Positions 58,847 to 64,000 of a DNA stretch of 64,000 nucleotides are shown piece by piece (the stretch's first letter is position 1; every line of letters starts with the position of its first letter). Source of the DNA: Bryoerythrophyllum caledonicum (lineage: Eukaryota > Streptophyta > Bryopsida > Pottiales > Pottiaceae). Below the pieces are notes generated by a model. That model did no database searches, was not told the DNA's origin, and was given only the letters and a program-made list of their open reading frames with translations. The stretch covers positions 24,942,754-25,006,753 of the forward strand of contig OZ020520.1 of the NCBI GenBank assembly GCA_963971425.1, read 5' to 3'. The position numbers and the translations under genes were made by a program.

Positions 58847-58867
58847 CCGTCCGTTATGACAACCCTG
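58847..58867 (-). repeat. hAT right terminal inverted repeat
   Basis: Read on the minus strand it starts CAGGGTTGTCATA and then ACGGACGG. Inside it, CCGTCC words recur five times within about 75 bp, likely transposase-binding subterminal repeats. Confidence 0.93.
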
Positions 58868-58875
58868 CCATATAC
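58868..58875. repeat. 8-bp target duplication, right of hAT
   Basis: CCATATAC is the direct copy of 46566-46573. Confidence 0.95.
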
Positions 58876-59780
58876 CTTTTGCACATCGGTTACTTCATAG
58901 TCTTGCCCTTGTGCGAAACTATGTCCAAGGATTTCTTCATACACCACTTGAGCTGAAATTGCCACTAGACACTCACTTTTCACTTTCATGGAGAGGTTAG
59001 AACTTTTAGAGAGATTGTTAAAAGCCTTGCAAACTTTACCAACAACAATTTGCCCATCAATATTTAAGATAAACAATCTAAGACCTTTGAGCAATGCAAT
59101 TCCATTATATTCGGGTTTCAGGAGATGTACCTTAAAGTTACCCGCCCATACTCCCTTTGTTTTTCCTTGTTTGATGCTAAGACATGGTATGTATAGGGGG
59201 TCGTAAACACCGGTACCAAGCATGATGTTCATTTTCTCCAATCTTTCCACAATCATATTCATAGCCTTATCATACATGATAGGTGTGTTAGGGGTCTCAA
59301 AGTGAACGGCAATATGGAAGTCAAGAGACAAACCTGTGGATTCGTTTGTTTTGACTTCGCAAGGGATTTGTGTGATGTTGTAGTGTTGCTTGGCCATACC
59401 TTTTCCTACCTCCATTGGATACAACATTTGTGGGATTCGAGGGAAGGCCACCCGTGCGCCATGTGTCTCTTTGCCTCTTCTTCTTTGAGGCCTGTAGTGA
59501 TCATGTCTGCCACCGTCTCACCGCTAAAGAATTCTTCATCTCCTTCCTCCCCTGCAAGTGCTTCCATGGCCTGAAATCCCATCCAAAAATTGTAAGTGGT
59601 AAAATTGGGTTTGGAGGACTTACCTTCCTTGGAGTTGGACCTTTTGCTTTTCTTGCTACTGCTGGCTTTGCCTTCTTTGCCTCTTGGTGTCTTTGATTTT
59701 GTAGTTATGTTGGAGCTTGTGTCCGTTTGGTCCACCATCTCTAAATCTTGTGATAAGTTCTTCCTTGCGGTTCCTGCCAT
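58868..59780 (-). pseudogene. LINE copy 2 ORF1, N-terminal piece
   Basis: The ATG at 59780 begins MAGTARKNLSQ, then a Ser/Lys-rich stretch and the conserved NFWMGFQAMEAL. A frameshift near 59440 separates this from FPRIPQMLYP...LDFHIAVHFE...FKVHLLKPEY...LLKGLRLFIL...EVTDVQKVY, which runs into the hAT element at 58868. It continues at 46573. The order of conserved blocks is identical to copies 3 and 4. Confidence 0.88.
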
Positions 59781-61320
59781 GTTAGTTCCACCTCTTTCTA
59801 GTACAACAAGATAGAAGAGGTGGTTTGAACTGGTATATGGGGAATTTGGAAGGAGAGGAAGGTCGTAGGAGGAGGAGGGAGGTCGCAGGAGGGGGAGGGA
59901 GGTCGTAGGAGAGGGAGGAGGGTCGCTATGGGAGGTCGTGGAAGAAGGAGGGAGGTCACAGTGGGAGTAGGGGGGTCGCAGGGGGTTAGAGGGGGGTCGC
60001 AAGGGTTTATCACGGTCGCAGCAAGGGGGTTTCGGGTACTAAGGAAGGTCGCGGCAGGGTTTAGGAGGGTCGCAGTAAGTTCTGGGAGGGTCGTAGCAGG
60101 GTTTGGGGAAGTCACAGTGTAGTGAGAGTTGAGGGAGGAGGAGTGCGTGAGTGAGGATTCTAGTTTCTAGTCTGTGTGAGTGAGGTCGGGGAGTGGTTGT
60201 AAGAGGGTGAGGTCGCGGAGGGATTATGTGAGGCAAGGGGGTTTCTACAGATAGCGGGGGAGAGGGAGGGGGGGTTCGGCAGGGAGCGAGGGGGAGTGAA
60301 GGGGGGTTCAGCAGGGAGTGAGGGGAGAGAGCAACGGGGAGAGAGGGAGAGAGGGGCTTTGTGTGAAGTGGGAGGGATGAGGGGAGGTTTGTGCAGATTG
60401 AGGTTCAAGGGAGGATCCAGGGGGTGAGCGCGGGAGGGGTTGTATAGGTCGAGGGAGGGGCTGCGAGTTTTGGGTGAAGGTCTGGGAGGATCTGAGGGAG
60501 GTTTGTGGGTCTTGGGGGAGGGGAAATGTAGATCTGCGGAGGGTCTGTAGAGGTCGGGATATGTTCTGTGGGGGTCGGGGTTTGATCTGTGGGTGTCGGG
60601 GCTAGGTCGGGAGGAACTGTGAGCAGTTGAGGAGGGGGTTCGGGGAGGAAGGGAGTGGGAAGTCGGGGAGGAGTATTGAGGGGAGGGAAAGTGGGGAACT
60701 GCGAGGGGGTTTTTGGAAGAGGGAGAGGGGGGGCGAGGTTTGTGTGTGAGTTTGTGACGTGGGGAGAGGATCCTGTGAGCAGTTGGGTAGGGGTTTTTGG
60801 GAGAGGGAGAAGGAGGAGATCTGTGGGAGGTGGGGAGGGATTTATGAGATTGGGGGAAGGTGTTGTGGTCAGCTGGGGGGAGTGGGAACTCGGGGAGGGG
60901 TGTTAGGTAGGGGGGGAGTGGGAAGTTGCAGGGAGGTTTTTGGGAGAGGGAGAGGGGGAGTGTGGAACTGTAGGGGGAGTTTCGGGAGAGGGGAGGGGAG
61001 AGAGGGATCTGTGAGAGGTGAGGAAGGTTTTATGTGTGCCAAGGGTGGGGCTGTGAGGTTGGGGGAGGTGTTGTGTTGGGCGGCTGGGGAGGGGCTCTAG
61101 AAAGAGAGAGAGCAGAGAGTCGGTGGGGGGTATCAGGGAGAGGAAGAAGGGGAGAGGAAGGTGCTTCAGGGGAGGAGCGAGAGGTGAGGTATGTTGGGAG
61201 GGGGGGATGGAGGGGGAGGGGGTGAAAGGTTGTGAGTTTGGGCCAGAGGGGGGTGAGGTTCGGGAAGGAGAAGATGAGAGATTGGGGGGAGAAGGTCTGT
61301 GAAGGTGACTTACCTTCTTT
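59781..61320 (-). other. LINE copy 2 leader, purine-rich on plus strand
   Basis: On the minus strand this is C/T-rich with repeats of the type CCCTCC-TGCGACCTCC, giving Pro/Ser/Cys-Asp-rich open frames. It resembles the leader tract of copy 4. A donor-like GGTAAGT lies at 61314-61308 on the minus strand. No gene is called. The element's 5' end is somewhere between here and about 61500. Confidence 0.5.
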
Positions 61321-61675
61321 TTTTAGCGTTCCGGAGGCGTTTGTTGTGGTGTTGTTGCTGCTGGTCCGCTGATTTCTTGTCGTATGTGTGGGAAGTCGTC
61401 CCACAAGTTTTCGGATATTTACCATAAAATCCGGCTAAAATGAAAAAAATAGTGGTGATAATATAAGTAGAGTTGAGTTTGATAGTACAAAATCAATAAC
61501 TAGAAAATAGGATGGGCGCCGGATCAGCTAAGTCCTCAAAAGGTCTAACGAAGTGCATAATCCGGACGGCCGGTCACGTGGGGAACCGGGTATAATCTAG
61601 GGAACCCGGAAATACCTTGAACCGGGAGAAGAAATCAGGATATACCTACTACGAAACCTGTCATAATGGCGATAG

Positions 61676-61756
61676 TGACGTCAGAGCCGTTAAAAGGCTT
61701 TGATGGTGACGTCACTACCGTTGGAGAAATCCCGTACTTTTGGGCCGTTATAAAAA
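61676..61756 (+). promoter_or_regulatory. Promoter: two TGACGTCA palindromes and TATA box
   Basis: TGACGTCA stands at 61676-61683 and 61707-61714, and TATAAAAA at 61749-61756. The spacing is 31 bp between the palindromes and 35 bp to the TATA box. The ATG at 61961 (GCGCCATGGCC) lies 205 bp downstream. TGACGTCA is a bZIP/CREB-type site. Confidence 0.65.
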
Positions 61757-61960
61757 GGCCAACCGACGGGGAATACCCAAAACAATTTTTCTTCTTCCTC
61801 CTCTATTTCTTCTTCTCTTCCTCCGGACTGTTTTCGATTCCCCTCCCTTAGTCCTTCTACAGGTTTCTCAGCCGGGTGCTCCTCAAGCATCCGGCAGTAT
61901 TAGAGAGTTCTTGTGAGGTCAGTGCGTGCAGGTACGACCGGAGGCTGACGAAAGAGCGCC

Positions 61961-63934
61961 ATGGCCGGTGAGAGATCCGGGAAACAGGAGAAGGTGAAGA
62001 GCGCTACCACCGGGGGACCACCCATCGTGAGGGTGATACCGGAGTACCCGGCGGCCGACCGAGATATGCATACCTTGTTCCACTTTCTGGACATCATGGG
62101 GTGTTCCGGCCTGATAGCGGCGGCGTGGGGAACGAAGGAGGAGAAGGTCGTGACGGAGCTCATAGGCGCACCCAACAACCAGTATGACGGTAGTATACGC
62201 GCACACCCGGAGAAGTGGACCCGGGCGGAGTGGAAGCAAACCTACGGCTTCGCTGATAGGGACATCAAGGTGACGTAGCGGAAGGATGACCTCACGGACG
62301 GCGAGTTCCGGGGACCGGCTGATCCGAAAGAGGGATACTCCATCGCCGACCTAACCGATCCACGAGCTCAGATCGTAATAGGGTTTCTAAACCCTATTTT
62401 TCACCCGAAGAAACCCAAGCGTTTAGTATTGAAGTGGACAGCGACGTTTTTAAGAGCTATACGCGAGAAGATCACCGTCGACTAGGGGTCCCTCATGCAA
62501 GATTTGGTGGAGCGACTGATCAAGAATCTCCACCGGAACCGGAAGGCGGGGTCGCCGCTTCCGGCGTACCTGACCCACTTCTACCACCATCATGAGCTGC
62601 TTAAACCGAAAGAGCACGACGAATACAAAGCCCTGCTGACCATTCAGAGGTACGGAGGGGTGGAGGCTCATGAGCAGGGTGATGAAGACGAAGAAACGGA
62701 GACAGCTCCGGCGCCAACACCCCAGACCCGGAAAAGGAGTCGCTCAGCCCAACTGGAATCACCACGAGTGTGCTCGCCCACCACCCATCTAGACCCGGCT
62801 CCCGAAGGTGAAGAAGAAGATGGAGCGGGGCCGTCGAAGCGTCCAGAGCGATGCCCGACCCCGGAGATCCCGACACTAACCGGGAGGTACAAGGAGGACA
62901 TTATGGAACTACTCCAGCACGTTGCCTAAAGAGCTTCCCGGATCAACCAACATCTGAACGACAACACCTCCCTAATTTACGCCATCATGGGGGAGCTCCG
63001 GCTCGAAAATTTGGAGGAGATTCTGCCCCGGTTGAAGAGCCTTGGGGAAGCTGATTTCCGGTTGGAGCAGATGGAAGCCCAACACCGGACCCTTCTGCAA
63101 GCCCGGTCGAAGATGCAGTAGGACCTATCGAAAACAGATGCAGCGCTTGAAGAAGCCCAAACATTTCGCAAGGCAGCAGAAGCGAAGGCAGCCGCATCAG
63201 CTCAAACCCTTGGCGAGGTACGGGAAGCGTTGAGTTTTTCGGTTGACATTGTCAACCGGAGCATTCTCTTCACGCAGTATCTGGAGAAGGGAGGTGAAGC
63301 AAACCGGGGTCAGGTCATCCGTTTCCTTCTGGACCACGCCCGGAAGGTGGAGAAGACGTGGGGGCAGATGCAGTTACTGGCGAACAACGCAGCCAACATC
63401 GTTATCCCGGAGAAGCCGACGGAGCCAACTCCCACCATCAATCTTACCTCGTCCCCGGAGGCAACCGGACCTTCCCAACAGGCACATGAACCCTCCGGGA
63501 AGGGTAAGGGACCAATGGAGGAGACGGTGGTCACTCTAGACACAGTCCCACCCGGACAGAGTGGTAGGGCGCCTCCCAACAATCCGGAGACGGTCCGAAG
63601 GACCCAACTCCCTTCAGCACTATTTCAGGATTCTCCTTCGAGCTTCCGGATCCCCCTTTCGCCACCAACCTCCAGTCGACGGAAGACAACCTCTCCCCTT
63701 TCTCAAAATCATCCGGGTACGGTCACCAGTCCCAAAGCAACACAAGGGACTTCCCCCGGCACTGCAGAGAAGGCGACGCAGGTGGCAGCTGCAACCGATC
63801 GACCCGACTCTGAAGCTCCCACCTCCGGAAGTGGTCCAGTACCGGATCCCATTCCGGATAAGGTAAGTGGTAGGAAGCAGACCGTGGGAGCGTCTCCGAT
63901 GCGCCGGCGTGGACGGAACAAGAAGACCCCTTAG
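61961..63934 (+). pseudogene. Decayed gag-like or element-encoded hypothetical protein (four in-frame stops)
   Basis: One frame of about 657 codons runs from the ATG at 61961 to TAG 63932-63934. It is interrupted by TAG 62276-62278, TAG 62483-62485, TAA 62927-62929 and TAG 63119-63121. The N-terminal 170 residues look globular (MHTLFHFLDIMG..., KWTRAEWKQTYGF). An acidic linker with a basic KRSRS patch follows, then a coiled-coil region (about 62930-63225) and a Pro/Ser/Thr-rich C terminus ending in RRRGRNKK. No CCHC knuckle is seen. I do not recognise the family. The absence of frameshifts despite four stops is notable. Confidence 0.55.
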
Positions 63935-64000
63935 TTAGATTATTAGTTTTAGCAGAAGATTTGTTAGTACCGGTCATCAAACTTGCGGTAGCGATTAACG

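Larger units (their letters stand above)
46574..58867. mobile_element. hAT DNA transposon, 12.3 kb, with kinase-like and RING-finger passenger genes
   Basis: The ends are CAGGGTTGTCATA...TATGACAACCCTG with an 8-bp CCATATAC duplication, sitting inside ORF1 of minus-strand LINE copy 2. Inside, left to right, are a GC-rich GACGTC array, a kinase-like pseudogene (minus), a RING-type pseudogene (plus), a partial duplicate of it, and a BED/DUF659 hAT transposase (plus), followed by another array. hAT elements are normally 2-5 kb, so this one is expanded by extra genes. All genes now carry stops or frameshifts, so this copy is unlikely to be active. Confidence 0.93.
7064..61320 (-). mobile_element. 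LINE copy 2: one minus-strand element split into four pieces by nested insertions
   Basis: Four minus-strand pieces lie in the correct 5' to 3' order: leader and ORF1 N-terminus (about 61320-58868), ORF1 C-terminus and spacer (46573-43419), ORF2 N-terminus (30287-29178), and the rest of ORF2 plus tail (13273-7064). The interruptions are the hAT element (46574-58867), LINE copy 4 and LINE copy 3. Two joins are base-exact. At the hAT site the flanks meet inside ORF1 at VQKVYGES with an 8-bp duplication. At the copy 3 site they meet inside the endonuclease at NNPNHNHILCGDFN with a 14-bp duplication. The sum is about 13 kb. The exact 5' end near 61.3-61.5 kb is not defined and I found no target duplication for this copy. 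Confidence 0.85.
61500..64000 (+). mobile_element. Unclassified element with promoter and gag-like ORF (runs off window)
   Basis: GC-richer sequence with a compact promoter, a 5' leader and one long decayed frame begins at about 61500. The layout fits the 5' part of an LTR retrotransposon, but no LTR pair, primer-binding site or protease/RT is visible here, so the class is open. The left edge is approximate. Confidence 0.4.

Noticed and set aside
46574..63934. Reassigned stop codons (alternative nuclear genetic code), suggested by many long frames with single in-frame stops
   Set aside because: The stops replace different residues (Trp, Arg, Gln, Glu, Cys), all three stop codons are involved, ORFs of the better copies end at normal stops, and frameshifts also occur. 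Ordinary decay explains it.

Overview
This is eukaryotic nuclear DNA made almost entirely of transposable elements. No housekeeping gene, rRNA or convincing tRNA was found. The DUF659-type hAT transposase, the LINEs carrying an RNase H domain, and the TATA/ACGT-type promoters point to the plant lineage (streptophyte or green alga). The species cannot be named from the sequence.

The main resident is a very large non-LTR retrotransposon (LINE) family, present in four copies. Each near-complete copy has a 2.4-6.6 kb leader, ORF1 (an RNA-binding-like protein with a possible RRM-like fold and a coiled-coil C terminus), a low-complexity spacer, and ORF2. In two copies a 2A ribosome-skipping motif stands directly before ORF2. 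ORF2 encodes, in order, an AP-type endonuclease, a reverse transcriptase (YADD), an RNase H, a CCHC zinc knuckle and a restriction-like endonuclease (RHN...KPD...E...K). Having both endonuclease types in one polyprotein matches the rare Dualen/RandI clade known from Chlamydomonas. Every copy ends in a foldable RNA-like tail of about 130 bp followed by (TTC)n.

Layout: 1-3522 is the 3' part of LINE copy 1 (+), with an open ORF2 and a duplicated tail. 3523-7063 is anonymous DNA with one MITE. From 7064 to about 61.3 kb lies one minus-strand LINE (copy 2) cut into four pieces by later insertions: LINE copy 3 (13274-29177, +, 14-bp target duplication), LINE copy 4 (about 30288-43418, +, itself carrying a TA-flanked MITE), and a 12.3-kb hAT transposon (46574-58867, 8-bp target duplication CCATATAC). 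Joining the outer pieces gives back a collinear leader-ORF1-spacer-ORF2-tail element of about 13 kb. From about 61.5 kb to the end there is a different element with a TATA promoter and a decayed gag-like reading frame.

The hAT element is unusual. Besides its decayed transposase it carries a kinase-like gene and a RING-finger gene, the latter with a partial tandem duplicate. Arrays of a GACGTC-centred GC-rich palindrome lie near both ends and upstream of its genes. Nearly all coding regions in the window are disrupted by in-frame stops or small frameshifts. The exceptions are ORF1 of copy 3 and the visible part of ORF2 in copy 1.
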